64,000 nucleotides of DNA, from the NCBI RefSeq assembly GCF_900176405.1, contig NZ_FWXJ01000009.1:80176-144175 (forward strand), written 5' to 3'. The position numbers and the translations under genes are program-made. Origin of the DNA: Polynucleobacter kasalickyi. GTDB taxonomy: Bacteria; Pseudomonadota; Gammaproteobacteria; Burkholderiales; Burkholderiaceae. The notes under the pieces were generated by a model. That model was not told where the DNA came from, ran no database searches, and was given only the letters and a program-made list of their open reading frames with translations. This document shows, one piece after another, positions 35,500 to 44,914 of this stretch. Position 1 is the first letter of the stretch; each line of letters begins with the position of its first letter.

Positions 35500-36147
35500 A
35501 TGGCTTGGACAAGAGACGAAATGGCAGCGCGTGCTGCAAAAGAATTACAAGACGGATATTACGTAAATTTAGGGATTGGTTTACCAACTTTAGTGGCCAA
35601 TCACGTACCAGAGGGCATGGAAGTTTGGTTGCAATCTGAAAATGGTTTGATGGGGATTGGTCCTTTCCCAACGGAAGCAGAAATCGATCCTGATTTAATC
35701 AATGCGGGTAAGCAAACAGTTACCACTTTACCTGGCTCCTCTATTTTCTCCTCAGCGGATTCTTTCGGTATGATCCGTGGTGGCAAAATTAACCTAGCAA
35801 TTCTGGGTGCCATGCAGGTGAGTGAGAAGGGCGATTTAGCCAACTGGATGATTCCTGGCAAAATGGTCAAGGGCATGGGCGGGGCGATGGACCTCGTGGC
35901 AGGTGTGAAGCACGTTCTGGTGCTGATGGATCACGTGGCCAAGAAAAAAGATGGCACAATCGATTTAAAGATTCTTTCTGAATGCAGTTTGCCACTGACT
36001 GGTGTGCGCGTGGTCGATCAAATCATCACTGACTTATGTGTCATCAAAATTGATGATAATGGTTTACATCTCATCGAATTAGCTCCGGGTGTGACGCAAG
36101 AGGAAGTGATTGAGAAAACTGGTGCGAAGCTGCATATTGCACTTTAA
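35500..36147 (+). CDS. scoB: 3-oxoacid CoA-transferase subunit B
   Basis: A 215-residue beta subunit that carries the catalytic Glu in [10 protein letters not shown]. The start [31 protein letters not shown] is typical for ScoB. AAGGAA precedes the ATG. The enzyme with subunit A works in ketone-body or polyhydroxybutyrate breakdown in many Burkholderiales. No thiolase gene is adjacent. Confidence 0.93.
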   Translation: MAWTRDEMAARAAKELQDGYYVNLGIGLPTLVANHVPEGMEVWLQSENGLMGIGPFPTEAEIDPDLINAGKQTVTTLPGSSIFSSADSFGMIRGGKINLAILGAMQVSEKGDLANWMIPGKMVKGMGGAMDLVAGVKHVLVLMDHVAKKKDGTIDLKILSECSLPLTGVRVVDQIITDLCVIKIDDNGLHLIELAPGVTQEEVIEKTGAKLHIAL

Positions 36148-36174
36148 ATCGTTGTCTTATTGTTATAGGAAGTT

Positions 36175-37173
36175 ATGCTGAATCATAGTCATTCTCACGA
36201 TCACAAGTCGCCTCATAGTGGGTCAAAGGCTGGTTCAGCAACCCGTTCAGCAAGTTTACATGCGCATAAAGCGGGGGATGCCAAGCATTCCCACGCCAAA
36301 GAAGTTTCTAGTCAAAAAGTGTTGATGGTCGCTCTGATCATTACCTTGGGCTTTGCTGCCGTAGAAGTTTTTGCCGGCTTTTTTGCCAATTCACTCGCTT
36401 TAATCTCTGATGCGGGTCACATGGTCACTGATGCGGCCGGACTCTTTTTGGCCGTGATTGCGCAGGTTGTCTCCAAACGTCCACCAAGTGCTAAGAATTC
36501 TTTTGGTTTTGGCCGGGCCGAGGCACTCGCTGCGTTTGTGAATGGCTTGGCGATGTTGTTGTTAGTGGTTTGGATTTCGGTTGAGGCGATTTCGCGTTTT
36601 ATTACGCCGCATATTGTCGGTGGCCAAACCGTGACCTTGGTCGCTGTGCTGGGTTTACTGGTGAATGTTTTCGTCGCCTGGATGCTTTCTCGTAATAACC
36701 ATAGTATGAATACCAGAGCGGCTCTCGTGCACGTGATGGGTGACTTGCTTGGCTCAGTGGCTGCTTTAATTGCCGGTATCGTCATTCAATATACCGGTTG
36801 GATGCAAATTGACCCCATCCTGTCTTTGGTGGTGTGTTTACTGCTGATTAAATCGACCGTATCTATTTTGGGTGAATCCTATCATTTCTTAATGAAGGGT
36901 GTACCAAAGCATATTGATTTTCTGAAAGTTGGGGATGATTTAGTCAACGTTGCCGGCGTGAATGCGATTCATGATTTACATATTTGGGAAATGACGCCAG
37001 GTTATCCGGCCTTGATTGGTCATGTCGAAATTGATCATATTGCCGATTGGCCAAAAATCATGGACGATATTCGCGCCATGTTACTTGAGGTGCATGGTCT
37101 TGATCATGTGACACTCCAACCGGAAGTCCATCCGGCGGATCAAACGCCTGAGCCTGCTCATTTAGCGCTGTAA
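36175..37173 (+). CDS. Cation diffusion facilitator (Zn2+/Co2+/Cd2+ exporter, CzcD/ZitB type)
   Basis: A 332-residue metal/proton antiporter of the inner membrane. The N-terminus is very His-rich (HSHSHDHKSPH..., residues 4-42), as in zinc CDF proteins. The transport site is formed by the HxxxD motifs in TM2 (DAGHMVTDAAG) and TM5 (LVHVMGDLLGS). Six transmembrane segments precede a cytoplasmic C-terminal domain (about 240-320) ending in another His/Asp-containing stretch. AGGAAG lies just before the ATG. It probably exports excess zinc. Confidence 0.93.
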   Translation: MLNHSHSHDHKSPHSGSKAGSATRSASLHAHKAGDAKHSHAKEVSSQKVLMVALIITLGFAAVEVFAGFFANSLALISDAGHMVTDAAGLFLAVIAQVVSKRPPSAKNSFGFGRAEALAAFVNGLAMLLLVVWISVEAISRFITPHIVGGQTVTLVAVLGLLVNVFVAWMLSRNNHSMNTRAALVHVMGDLLGSVAALIAGIVIQYTGWMQIDPILSLVVCLLLIKSTVSILGESYHFLMKGVPKHIDFLKVGDDLVNVAGVNAIHDLHIWEMTPGYPALIGHVEIDHIADWPKIMDDIRAMLLEVHGLDHVTLQPEVHPADQTPEPAHLAL

Positions 37174-37445
37174 CTTGTAACTGCGCGCAGGACTATAAGG
37201 CCGCACTAGCACCAAGACAAAACTATTTAGCGGTCTGTTGCCAGATGTTACTCCAAGGCGGCTAGAGCGCTTTGGCGGTGCATGAACTCCTCTCGAGGGT
37301 GCCTATTCTGGGTGATTTGTTGAAAGTGTCACAAAAATTAGGCGTTTAATCCAGCCATTTTTATCTTCAGAGAGTAAAGTATTTACTATTCAAGTAAATC
37401 TATTTTAAAAACGAATTTCAACTGAGTACTGAGCACGAGGAAATG

Positions 37446-38447
37446 ATGGCTACATCACTTTGGAAAAAAATTGCTGCAATCTTTACTGACGCATCCTCAG
37501 CACAGGCGTCTGCCTCAAAGCCAGGTGCAGTGGATGGGGCTCCTCAGCAAAATCAGGCTGGAGTCGATGGAGTCGATCTAGGGGCGCAGCAGCCAGTTCC
37601 CCAGAAGGTGCAATGTATTAGCCCAGCAGGCCTACATCAAATGGCTTATCGAACTTGGGGTGATCCTCAAAACCCGAAGGTCCTGTTATGTGTGCATGGC
37701 TTGACCCGGCGTGGCACGGATTTTTATGCACTTGCCCAGGCGATGTCGGATGAGTATTTCGTGGTTTGCCCAGACGTAGTGGGGCGAGGTGACTCAGATT
37801 ATTTAAGCGATCCAATGTACTACGGGGTGCCGCAATATGTCAGCGATATGGTGACCTTGATTGCCCGCCTTGCACCGAAGCAGTTAGACTTTTTTGGAAC
37901 CTCTATGGGTGGACTGATCGGGATGGTGCTCGCAGGACTAGAGCATCAACCAATTCGACGCTTACTTTTAAATGATGTCGGTCCTCGGATTGAGTTTGCC
38001 TTTTTATCCAGACTGATGACGTATTTGGGCAAGCCCGTCGTGTTTAGCAATCAAGAGGAAGCCTTGCAATATGCCAACACCCTGACACAAACTTTTGGGC
38101 GCCACACGCCTGAGCAATTACGCCTGTTAAATTTGCCACAATTAATGCAGCGCAATCAAGAGTGGGTGATGCATTATGACCCTAAAATTTCTGTGCCTTT
38201 AATGGCGCAAAATCCGATGACGGCAGCCGCGGGTGAGCTAGCTTTATGGAAGAGCTTTGACAATATAAAGATCAAAACATTGGTTGCAAGAGGGGTGGAA
38301 TCTGACCTCCTATCCCCAGCTACAGTGGAGGAGATGTGTCGTCGCAATCCGTACGTTTCGGCGGTCGAGATCCCAGAAGCCGGTCATGCGCCTGCATTTA
38401 TTCTGTCAGAACAAATTGCGGTGGCTAGAAAATTTTTTACGAGCTAA
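37446..38447 (+). CDS. Alpha/beta-fold hydrolase
   Basis: A 333-residue hydrolase. After a variable, low-complexity N-terminal stretch (about 15-55, rich in Ala, Gln, Gly, Asp) comes a standard alpha/beta-hydrolase domain: oxyanion region VCVHGLTRRG, nucleophile elbow GTSMGG, and the C-terminal His in EAGHAPAFI. I prefer the second of two adjacent ATGs because GAGG lies five bases before it. The gene precedes relA by 43 bases. The substrate is unknown. Confidence 0.88.
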   Translation: MATSLWKKIAAIFTDASSAQASASKPGAVDGAPQQNQAGVDGVDLGAQQPVPQKVQCISPAGLHQMAYRTWGDPQNPKVLLCVHGLTRRGTDFYALAQAMSDEYFVVCPDVVGRGDSDYLSDPMYYGVPQYVSDMVTLIARLAPKQLDFFGTSMGGLIGMVLAGLEHQPIRRLLLNDVGPRIEFAFLSRLMTYLGKPVVFSNQEEALQYANTLTQTFGRHTPEQLRLLNLPQLMQRNQEWVMHYDPKISVPLMAQNPMTAAAGELALWKSFDNIKIKTLVARGVESDLLSPATVEEMCRRNPYVSAVEIPEAGHAPAFILSEQIAVARKFFTS

Positions 38448-38490
38448 TCTTTTTTTTGAGATTCTATGAGATTTGGTTTAAATTCAATCT

Positions 38491-40443
38491 ATGACTGATT
38501 TAAATTCTTCAGCAGTAAAAAAATTGTTACCCGTTCAAGTGAAAGAAGATGTAGCTTGGTTCGATGAACCGATTGCGGAGCATCTCTCCGGTATGCTGCT
38601 GATTGCCAAAATGTTAGAACTAGATAGTTCTACACTGATTGCCATCGAGCATCTCACCAGTAAAGACACACTGGCTAAACTAACCGAGCGTTTAGGGGAA
38701 GAGCCAGCCCGTTTAATTAAAGGTTTTCAGGCGCTCGATTCGACCAGAACGAAGGCCGCGAGTGGTCAAGCTGAGAGTCTACGCAAAATGCTCTTGGCTT
38801 TCTCCCAAGATCTACGGGTGGTATTTATTTATCTTGTGGCTAGACTACAAACACTCAGGTGGGTAACGAAAGAGAAGTTGCCGGTGGAGGAAGCTTGGGC
38901 ACAAGAGTTATTAGAGATTGATGCGACACTCGCTAATCGTTTGGGGATTTGGCAAATCAAGTGGGAGATGGAAGATTTGGCGTTTCGGATGGTGAATCCC
39001 GTCGCCTATAAAGAAATCGCTACTCTGCTCGACAGTAAGCGGGTAGTACGGCAACGGTTTGTGGAAGATATCGTCGGTAAGATTCAGAATGAACTGTTCG
39101 TCAATAAAATCTCCGCCGAGGTTTACGGCCGACCGAAACATATCTACAGTATTTTTCGGAAGATGCAAGGTAAGCACCTCGATTTTTCGCATTTGTATGA
39201 TGTGAGTGCCGTGCGTGTGATTGTCGATGATGTCAAAGATTGCTATACGGCCCTGGGGATTTTTCATCACTTGTGGCAACCGCTAAACAAAGAGTTTGAC
39301 GACTACATTGCTAGACCGAAACCGAACGGTTATCAATCGCTTCATACGGTCGTTAAGGATGTGGACGGGATGCCATTTGAGATTCAGATTCGCACGCAGG
39401 CCATGCATCATCAAGCAGAATATGGTGTCGCAGCGCACTGGAAATATAAAGAAGGTGGTTCGGGACACAGTTCTAAAGGAACCATTAGTGCCGCCGAGGA
39501 ATATGAGCGCAAAGTGGCTTGGGCCAGGCAATTAATCGCCTGGAAAGAAGATGCCTGGGATCAGTTAAAGGGACAGGCGATTGATGATCAAGTTTATGCC
39601 TTAACGCCTTTAGGACGGGTAATTGCGACCGATCCGAATGCTACACCACTCGACTTTGCTTATGCAGTGCATACCAATATCGGTCATCGTTGTCGTGGCG
39701 CCAAAGTAGACGGCGTGATGGTGCCACTCGATACGGTGTTGGGCAGTGGGCAAACCGTAGAAATTATTACGGTGAAAGAGGGTGGCCCTTCCCGAGATTG
39801 GCTATCACCGGATAAAGGCTATTTAGCCTCGCACCGGGCTCGTTCGAAAGTGAAGGCGTGGTTTAATGCCATCGACGCACAAGCGGAGCGTGATCCGAAG
39901 CTCCTGGCGAAGGAAGCTAAAGAGGCAAATGAACCAGTCCTTGAGCCAACGCCCATTGTCGATTTAATGATTAAGCCGAGCCGTAAAAAAAAGGATGCTG
40001 GCGATATCTTAATCGTTGGGGTTGATTCCTTACTGACGCAGCTCTCCAAGTGTTGCCGACCAGTGCCTCCTGATGAGATTAATGGTTTTATTACCAGAGG
40101 GCGGGGGATTTCGATTCATCGCAGTGACTGTCAAACGCTCAAGCAATTAATGCTGCGTGCACCGGAGCGGATTATTAAATCGGCATGGTCAGAAAATACT
40201 TCATCGAACTCGATTTTTTCAGCAGAAATCGCCTTGATGGCAGTGGATCGTCATGGCTTGCTACGGGATATTTCCGAGGTGTTTTCTAAGCTCAGAATCA
40301 ATGTGGTAGGGGTGAATACACTCAGTGGCAAAGGGATGGCTAGTATGCAGTTTTCGATTGAAATTCATAGTCTAGATGAGATCACTCAGGCCATGAAACA
40401 ACTCACAAATGTAAAAGGCGTGACATCTGCTCATCGAAGGTGA
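38491..40443 (+). CDS. relA: GTP pyrophosphokinase RelA, (p)ppGpp synthetase
   Basis: A 650-residue ribosome-associated stringent-response enzyme that makes (p)ppGpp from ATP and GTP/GDP. The N-terminal HD-like region lacks the catalytic HD pair, so it has no hydrolase activity. The synthetase domain has YGRPKHIYSIFRKMQ (212-226), the RelA-specific EFDD (268-271, ExDD rather than RxKD), and RPKPNGYQSLHTVV. TGS, zinc-finger-type (CCRPVPPDEINGF) and ACT domains follow. It is about 90 residues shorter than E. coli RelA, with shorter HD and central helical parts. tRNA-Val follows 15 bases later. Confidence 0.93.
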   Translation: MTDLNSSAVKKLLPVQVKEDVAWFDEPIAEHLSGMLLIAKMLELDSSTLIAIEHLTSKDTLAKLTERLGEEPARLIKGFQALDSTRTKAASGQAESLRKMLLAFSQDLRVVFIYLVARLQTLRWVTKEKLPVEEAWAQELLEIDATLANRLGIWQIKWEMEDLAFRMVNPVAYKEIATLLDSKRVVRQRFVEDIVGKIQNELFVNKISAEVYGRPKHIYSIFRKMQGKHLDFSHLYDVSAVRVIVDDVKDCYTALGIFHHLWQPLNKEFDDYIARPKPNGYQSLHTVVKDVDGMPFEIQIRTQAMHHQAEYGVAAHWKYKEGGSGHSSKGTISAAEEYERKVAWARQLIAWKEDAWDQLKGQAIDDQVYALTPLGRVIATDPNATPLDFAYAVHTNIGHRCRGAKVDGVMVPLDTVLGSGQTVEIITVKEGGPSRDWLSPDKGYLASHRARSKVKAWFNAIDAQAERDPKLLAKEAKEANEPVLEPTPIVDLMIKPSRKKKDAGDILIVGVDSLLTQLSKCCRPVPPDEINGFITRGRGISIHRSDCQTLKQLMLRAPERIIKSAWSENTSSNSIFSAEIALMAVDRHGLLRDISEVFSKLRINVVGVNTLSGKGMASMQFSIEIHSLDEITQAMKQLTNVKGVTSAHRR

Positions 40444-40458
40444 TATAATTTCGTCTTT

Positions 40459-40535
40459 AGGCTCGTAGCTCAGTTGGTTAGAGCACTACCTTGACATGGT
40501 AGGGGTCGCTGATTCGAATTCAGTCGAGCCTACCA
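40459..40535 (+). tRNA. tRNA-Val (anticodon GAC)
   Basis: A complete 77-base tRNA with CCA encoded. The acceptor stem AGGCTCG pairs fully with CGAGCCT, the anticodon stem is CTACC/GGTAG, and the loop TTGACAT carries GAC at 40493-40495. It lies between relA and the accessory region and could be an integration point; no second copy of its 3' end was found downstream in the window. Confidence 0.96.
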
Positions 40536-40553
40536 ATTATTTAAGCAATATCT

Positions 40554-40588
40554 AAAAGCGAAAAGATGAACAGTCTTTTCGCTTTTTT
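40554..40588 (+). terminator. Intrinsic terminator after tRNA-Val
   Basis: A 13-base perfect stem (40554-40566 with 40574-40586, containing AAAAGCGAAAAGA) and a 7-base loop are followed by T residues. It ends the relA/tRNA-Val transcript. Confidence 0.85.
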
Positions 40589-40782
40589 AATTTTTGTTCT
40601 CAAGATTATTCCGAGATTCCGATTTAAGGTTTAGTCCATGTTCAGCTTTGTGCAGAAGCGAATTAAGTCCTCATGAAATATCAATGCAATCAAAACTCCC
40701 GAATTTCAAACAAAGTTATTAAAACCCCTACTTGTAATGGGTAATGTTGCTATAGTTGTTTTTAGCCATTACATTTACAGAG

Positions 40783-41676
40783 ATGACTCTGAACTTTAAA
40801 GACCCTACTTCGATTTTTTCCAAGGAGCCAATTAACTCTCTAGATGAGATGGCTGGTTATGAGGCGTTGTGGACTGATTCCAAGACATCTTTTAAAAGTT
40901 TGGCGGAGAAATTTAGAAAAAATCCTCACTCAGTGCCCTCGGATTTTTATAGTAAGTCTGATTTGAAAAAAATTTCAGAAGAGGTTTTGGAGAAGTTTCA
41001 AAATGCCAATTTATTGGATTATAAATTTTGTTTATTTCAAACAATTGATTACCCACAAAAGCTGAGAGATGCTGAAAATCCAATTGAATTTTTTTACTAT
41101 CGTGGTAATTTGGATTTTGCTTTTTCCCCAAAATCAATTGCAGTAGTTGGTTCTAGGAATGTCTCTGACGACGGGATTAAAAGAACAAAAAAATTGGTCA
41201 AAAGTCTAGTAGAAAATGGTTTTACTATTTATTCTGGTTTGGCTCGAGGTGTAGATACCACTGCACATAAGGTGGCAATTGAGTTCGGTGGTAAGACTGT
41301 TGCTGTGATTGGAACACCTATTACTGAAGTGTATCCAAAGGAAAATTCAAAATTACAACAGCAAATTGCGTGTGACCACCTTTTAATTAGTCAGGTTCCA
41401 ATTCTGAGGTATTCGAGACAATCTATACAAGGAAATCGATTGTTTTTTCCTGAGAGAAACATAACCATGTCCGCATTGACGGATGCAACTGTCATTGTTG
41501 AGGCTAGCGAAACTTCTGGCACTTTGATTCAGGCTAGAGCAGCCCTAAAGCAAAATAGGAAGTTATTTATTCTAGACAATTGTTTTAAAAATCCAAATTT
41601 AACATGGCCAGCTAAATTTGCTGAACGTGGTGCTATACGAGTTAGAAACTTCGACGATATTATTACGAACCTATAA
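40783..41676 (+). CDS. Free-standing DprA/Smf-like protein
   Basis: A 297-residue protein with a DprA-type Rossmann domain in its second half: SIAVVGSRNVSDDGIKRTKKL, YSGLARGVDTTAHKVAIEFGG, TVAVIGTPITEVYPKEN, and IVEASETSGTLIQARAALKQNR. The first half (about 1-110) is AT-rich and unlike the SAM/winged-helix parts of competence DprA. No comEC or other competence gene is near. Some DprA-like proteins act as antitoxins to phosphoribosyltransferase toxins (ShosA in ShosTA), but no such partner is intact here. I chose the ATG at 40783; the frame extends to a TTG at 40756. Confidence 0.82.
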   Translation: MTLNFKDPTSIFSKEPINSLDEMAGYEALWTDSKTSFKSLAEKFRKNPHSVPSDFYSKSDLKKISEEVLEKFQNANLLDYKFCLFQTIDYPQKLRDAENPIEFFYYRGNLDFAFSPKSIAVVGSRNVSDDGIKRTKKLVKSLVENGFTIYSGLARGVDTTAHKVAIEFGGKTVAVIGTPITEVYPKENSKLQQQIACDHLLISQVPILRYSRQSIQGNRLFFPERNITMSALTDATVIVEASETSGTLIQARAALKQNRKLFILDNCFKNPNLTWPAKFAERGAIRVRNFDDIITNL

Positions 41677-41743
41677 TTTGCGTTTACAGGTAATTAACGA
41701 AACTCATCTTTCTCAACATCATTATTTAACAAATGATGATTAA

Positions 41744-41926
41744 TGTTATTTTCTAGGAGAATTTTCACCTGGGTTAGATAATTGGACGAATATTAAACGT
41801 TTAATTCATAACCTTAAAAAAAATCCGACTGATATTGGTTTCTACCCATATAAAGAACAAAGCATTTTACAAACCATCTCTTTGTTTGAAAATTTAATTT
41901 TTTTATTTTTAAATAGAAAAAATTAA
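41744..41926 (+). pseudogene. Short open stretch, possible C-terminal remnant of a lost gene
   Basis: The frame 41744-41926 is open for about 60 codons without a plausible start and encodes protein-like sequence: FSPGLDNWTNIKRLIHNL, NPTDIGFYPYKEQSILQ, then ISLFENLIFLFLNRKN. It lies between the DprA-like gene and the convergent RelE-type TA pair. It may be the 3' end of a gene truncated when this region was built. The family is not recognised. The rest of the gap 41677-42005 shows nothing else. Confidence 0.35.
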
Positions 41927-42005
41927 ATTTTCACGAAAAGTAAAACTTAATTCATTATTTTGTCTTAAAAATGCCAAATTCACATAAAGTATGCTCAATT
42001 ACCTC

Positions 42006-42290
42006 CTAGGCGAAAACCTCTAAAGCCACTTTATTGCCTGCTCGTGTCGCTAGCATTACGAGCATATCTAAGCTGAATTTGTCTCTCTTTCCGCGGATTA
42101 GGTCTGATACTCGGGATTGACTGATTTGTAACCTCATAGCAGCTTCAGATTGGGTCCAACCATACTTTGTGATCGAGTCTCTAACTTTTGACATCAAATC
42201 AGCGCGCATCTTTAATACAGCAGCCTCTTCTTTTGAGAAGCCAAGATCATCAAAAACATTACCACTTGATTTAATTATTTTGTCTTTCAT
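42006..42290 (-). CDS. XRE-family antitoxin (HigA-like)
   Basis: A 94-residue helix-turn-helix protein. The HTH lies at about residues 40-70 (YGWTQSEAAMRLQISQSRVSDLIRGKRDKFSLDML), which matches the XRE antitoxins paired with phage Gp49-like toxins. It overlaps the toxin gene by 4 bases and is downstream of it, the HigBA-type order. It probably binds the toxin and represses its own promoter. Confidence 0.88.
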   Translation of the reverse strand: MKDKIIKSSGNVFDDLGFSKEEAAVLKMRADLMSKVRDSITKYGWTQSEAAMRLQISQSRVSDLIRGKRDKFSLDMLVMLATRAGNKVALEVFA

Positions 42291-42610
42291 TTTTTCTCCT
42301 TTATCTGTTTGTATCGGCTTTTTGCTTTTTCAATATCAGCTAAGGCTGTTCTTGCCGTTTTCTTTTGAAAGACGTGCAAAACATACACCCCACTAGAAAA
42401 CTTGGCTACATAAATTACACGCCACTCTCCAAGTATATGAATCCGGATTTCATAAGCACCGGCGCCAATATTAAGCATTGGTTTAAAGTCTGTCGGCATA
42501 TAACCACATTGAACTAAGTCCAACTCAAAACCAGCTTCACGTCTTGCTTCAATGGGTAAATCCCTCAAATCATCTAAAGCGGTACCAATAAAATACAGAT
42601 CTTTCCTCAT
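42287..42610 (-). CDS. RelE/ParE-superfamily toxin (phage Gp49-like/HigB type)
   Basis: A 107-residue toxin of the Gp49-like branch. Visible marks are the opening FIGTALDDLRDLPIEARREAGFEL, the core YEIRIHILGEWRVIYVAKF, and VYVLHVFQKKT with the basic C-terminus. Related proteins are mRNA interferases acting at the ribosome. It is intact and coupled to the antitoxin. Confidence 0.88.
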   Translation of the reverse strand: MRKDLYFIGTALDDLRDLPIEARREAGFELDLVQCGYMPTDFKPMLNIGAGAYEIRIHILGEWRVIYVAKFSSGVYVLHVFQKKTARTALADIEKAKSRYKQIKEKK

Positions 42611-42790
42611 TGGTTAATTATATAAGTATTTATATAAATTGCTAGAGTTTCCAAAAATAGACTTAGAAAATTTGGGTAATTAACCTTTATAAATTTATTA
42701 TGCTGAGTTTATGTATTCAAATTAGAGTGACTCCCCATCTAACATTCTGTAAATGTTTAATCCGTTATCGTTTTTGTGCAAAATGGATGA

Positions 42791-44386
42791 ATGGAAAACA
42801 AAAATTCAATCGGTGGGGTGTGGTTGGCTACCAATTACGGTATCGACCCAGTCATGCCATTCCAAACTCTTAGTCGCATTGGAAGTCGTCGTGCAACACA
42901 AGTATTAGATGATATTACTACTGAAATCTACGTTGAAAGTATGCGACCTAGTCCGACTTTGCGTGGACATTTGACGTTTCATCTCAAGCATGAAGTTCTT
43001 CATCTTGAGGTCCTATCTCAGTTATTTAGAAAAATTAATCCACAAGAATTGTCTGACTGGGTCAGTGACGAGCCATCCGGTCAGTTCGCTAAGCGAGCCG
43101 GTTTTCTTTATGAATTCTTGACCAATAAAACACTTGAAATTAACTCAGAAATTACTGGTGGCTATATTGATGTCATTGATGCGGCCAAACTAGTGGCCGC
43201 ATCTCCAGAACAGGCTATCCCGAATCGACGCTGGCGGGTGCGCGACAACTTACCTGGAACACCCTATTTTTGCCCTATTATCCGGAAAACGGCAGACTCT
43301 ATTAAAGCCATGAGTTTAGATGTCTCAAAGCTAATTAGCGATTTGGCACTTGAGTTTGGTGAAGAATTATTAATTCGCTCGGCCGTTTGGATGACGTTGC
43401 GTGAAAGTAAATCAAGTTTTGCAATTGAGGGTGAAGCTAATCAATCTGATCGTATTCAGCGATTTGCTGATGTATTATCGAGCCAGACCGGCCAAGGACC
43501 GTGGCCATTTAATCATGCCACACTTGCCGAATTGCAAGCTGAAATCCTTGGCAAGGGAACAACTTTGGAACACTTCGGTATTCGTAAGTCCCCTGTGTTT
43601 GTTGGGGAAGTTGTAAGGTATCAAGAGATCGTGCACTACATTGCTCCGCCCGCTGAGGATATCCAATTAATGCTCGATGGAGTCCTCACCTTTTTAGAGC
43701 GTACCAAAGGACAGTCCTCTGTAATGCGTAGTACAGTAGCAGCATTTGGATTTGTTTACATCCACCCACTAGCAGATGGCAATGGCCGTGTGCATCGGTT
43801 CTTGATCAACGATGTTTTGCGTCGCGATCAAGTCGTGAAAGCACCGATGATTTTACCGATATCATCTCTCATAACAAGTGATCGCACTGAGCGATATTCT
43901 TATGACAGGGTCCTTGATGTTGTTTCACGACCATTGATGCAGGCATTGGAAGGGTTATATAAATTTTCAACAACTCCTACCACCTATTCGGATGGTATTC
44001 GTTCAAATTTTGAATTTCATGGTGATGAAAAAGTAAGGCATACGTGGCGATTTCTGGATGTAACAAAGCATGTTGTGTACTTAGCGCATGTGGTGGAGCG
44101 CACAATTTGTGGGGATATGCGAGAAGAGTTCCGTTTCTTACGTAACCATTCGCAAGCAAGATCAGCAATCAAAGAAATTGTCGAAATGCCTGATATGCAA
44201 ATTGATAGAATTATTCGATCAGTTGAGTCAAATCAGGGGAAACTTTCCAATATGTTGGGTAAAGAAATGCCCATCCTTCAAGAACCTGGGATTTGGGACG
44301 AGATTGTGAGGGCCATTGAAAACGCTTTTCAAGATGAATCTGAAATGAATGTTGTAAATAAGTATGTCTGTGGAAATCGAAAGTAG
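42791..44386 (+). CDS. Fic-family protein, class II (N-terminal inhibitory motif)
   Basis: A 531-residue Fic-domain protein that probably transfers AMP or another nucleotide part to protein hydroxyls. The Fic motif HPLADGNGRVHR is complete (325-336). The auto-inhibitory motif SxxxEG is present at 209-214 (S-FAI-EG), upstream of the Fic core, which defines class II. The N-terminal 150 residues and the C-terminal part (about 380-531) are helical and unassigned. No separate antitoxin gene is adjacent, in keeping with self-inhibition. The target is unknown. Confidence 0.9.
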   Translation: MENKNSIGGVWLATNYGIDPVMPFQTLSRIGSRRATQVLDDITTEIYVESMRPSPTLRGHLTFHLKHEVLHLEVLSQLFRKINPQELSDWVSDEPSGQFAKRAGFLYEFLTNKTLEINSEITGGYIDVIDAAKLVAASPEQAIPNRRWRVRDNLPGTPYFCPIIRKTADSIKAMSLDVSKLISDLALEFGEELLIRSAVWMTLRESKSSFAIEGEANQSDRIQRFADVLSSQTGQGPWPFNHATLAELQAEILGKGTTLEHFGIRKSPVFVGEVVRYQEIVHYIAPPAEDIQLMLDGVLTFLERTKGQSSVMRSTVAAFGFVYIHPLADGNGRVHRFLINDVLRRDQVVKAPMILPISSLITSDRTERYSYDRVLDVVSRPLMQALEGLYKFSTTPTTYSDGIRSNFEFHGDEKVRHTWRFLDVTKHVVYLAHVVERTICGDMREEFRFLRNHSQARSAIKEIVEMPDMQIDRIIRSVESNQGKLSNMLGKEMPILQEPGIWDEIVRAIENAFQDESEMNVVNKYVCGNRK

Positions 44387-44679
44387 TATTTCAAACTAAT
44401 TTGATTATTTTAGAAAGTTTTGGACGGTAGATTTCTCGTCAAGTTAATAAATTCCAGTTAAAAAAATAGGTTATTAAAAGTTTGCAATTAATTATGTATT
44501 TTTTGTTAATCTATTAACTTGAACTGGTGTGAAATTCGATAAAAAGTTAAGCAATGCAGGATTGCTCTAGAAACACGTCAGGTTTTTTTGATGAATGATC
44601 AAAATTTTTTCTAAATTGATAGAAATTAATAAATTATCTAAACTTCTGGTTTGTACGAGGTATATATTTTGGAAGTCTT
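44387..44679. other. Gene-free AT-rich gap between fic and the vapB remnant
   Basis: No gene is visible. It contains T- and A-runs and a short repeat GCAAT-GCAGG-ATTGC near 44550, too weak to name. Confidence 0.5.
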
Positions 44680-44914
44680 ATGGACAAAGCTCAAATTTTT
44701 CATGAATGGTAGAAGTCAAGCCGAGAGATTGCCAAAGAAGTATCACTTTAAAGATTCAGAGGTAACAATTCAATATTTTGTTGGAGGGGTTTTACTACTT
44801 CCCCAAAAAAGGTTATTGGATGATATTACAACTGCACTAGATGTTCTTCAGCCTAGCTTTGAAATTGAGCGAGAACAACCAAACGAACAATTAAGGGAAG
44901 AGATCAAGCCTTGA
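44680..44914 (+). pseudogene. vapB-type antitoxin gene, frameshifted
   Basis: The product should begin MDKAQIF from the ATG at 44680 and continue MNGRSQAERLPKKYHF, EVTIQYFVGGVLLLP and PSFEIEREQPNEQLREEI, a clear VapB antitoxin. The ATG frame reaches a stop after ten codons because the T-run before CATGAATGG is one base too long. The remaining body is open from 44651 to 44914 in the other frame. It could be rescued by the in-frame ATG at MNGRS, lacking the first residues. The toxin next to it is also broken, so the module is probably dead. Confidence 0.72.
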
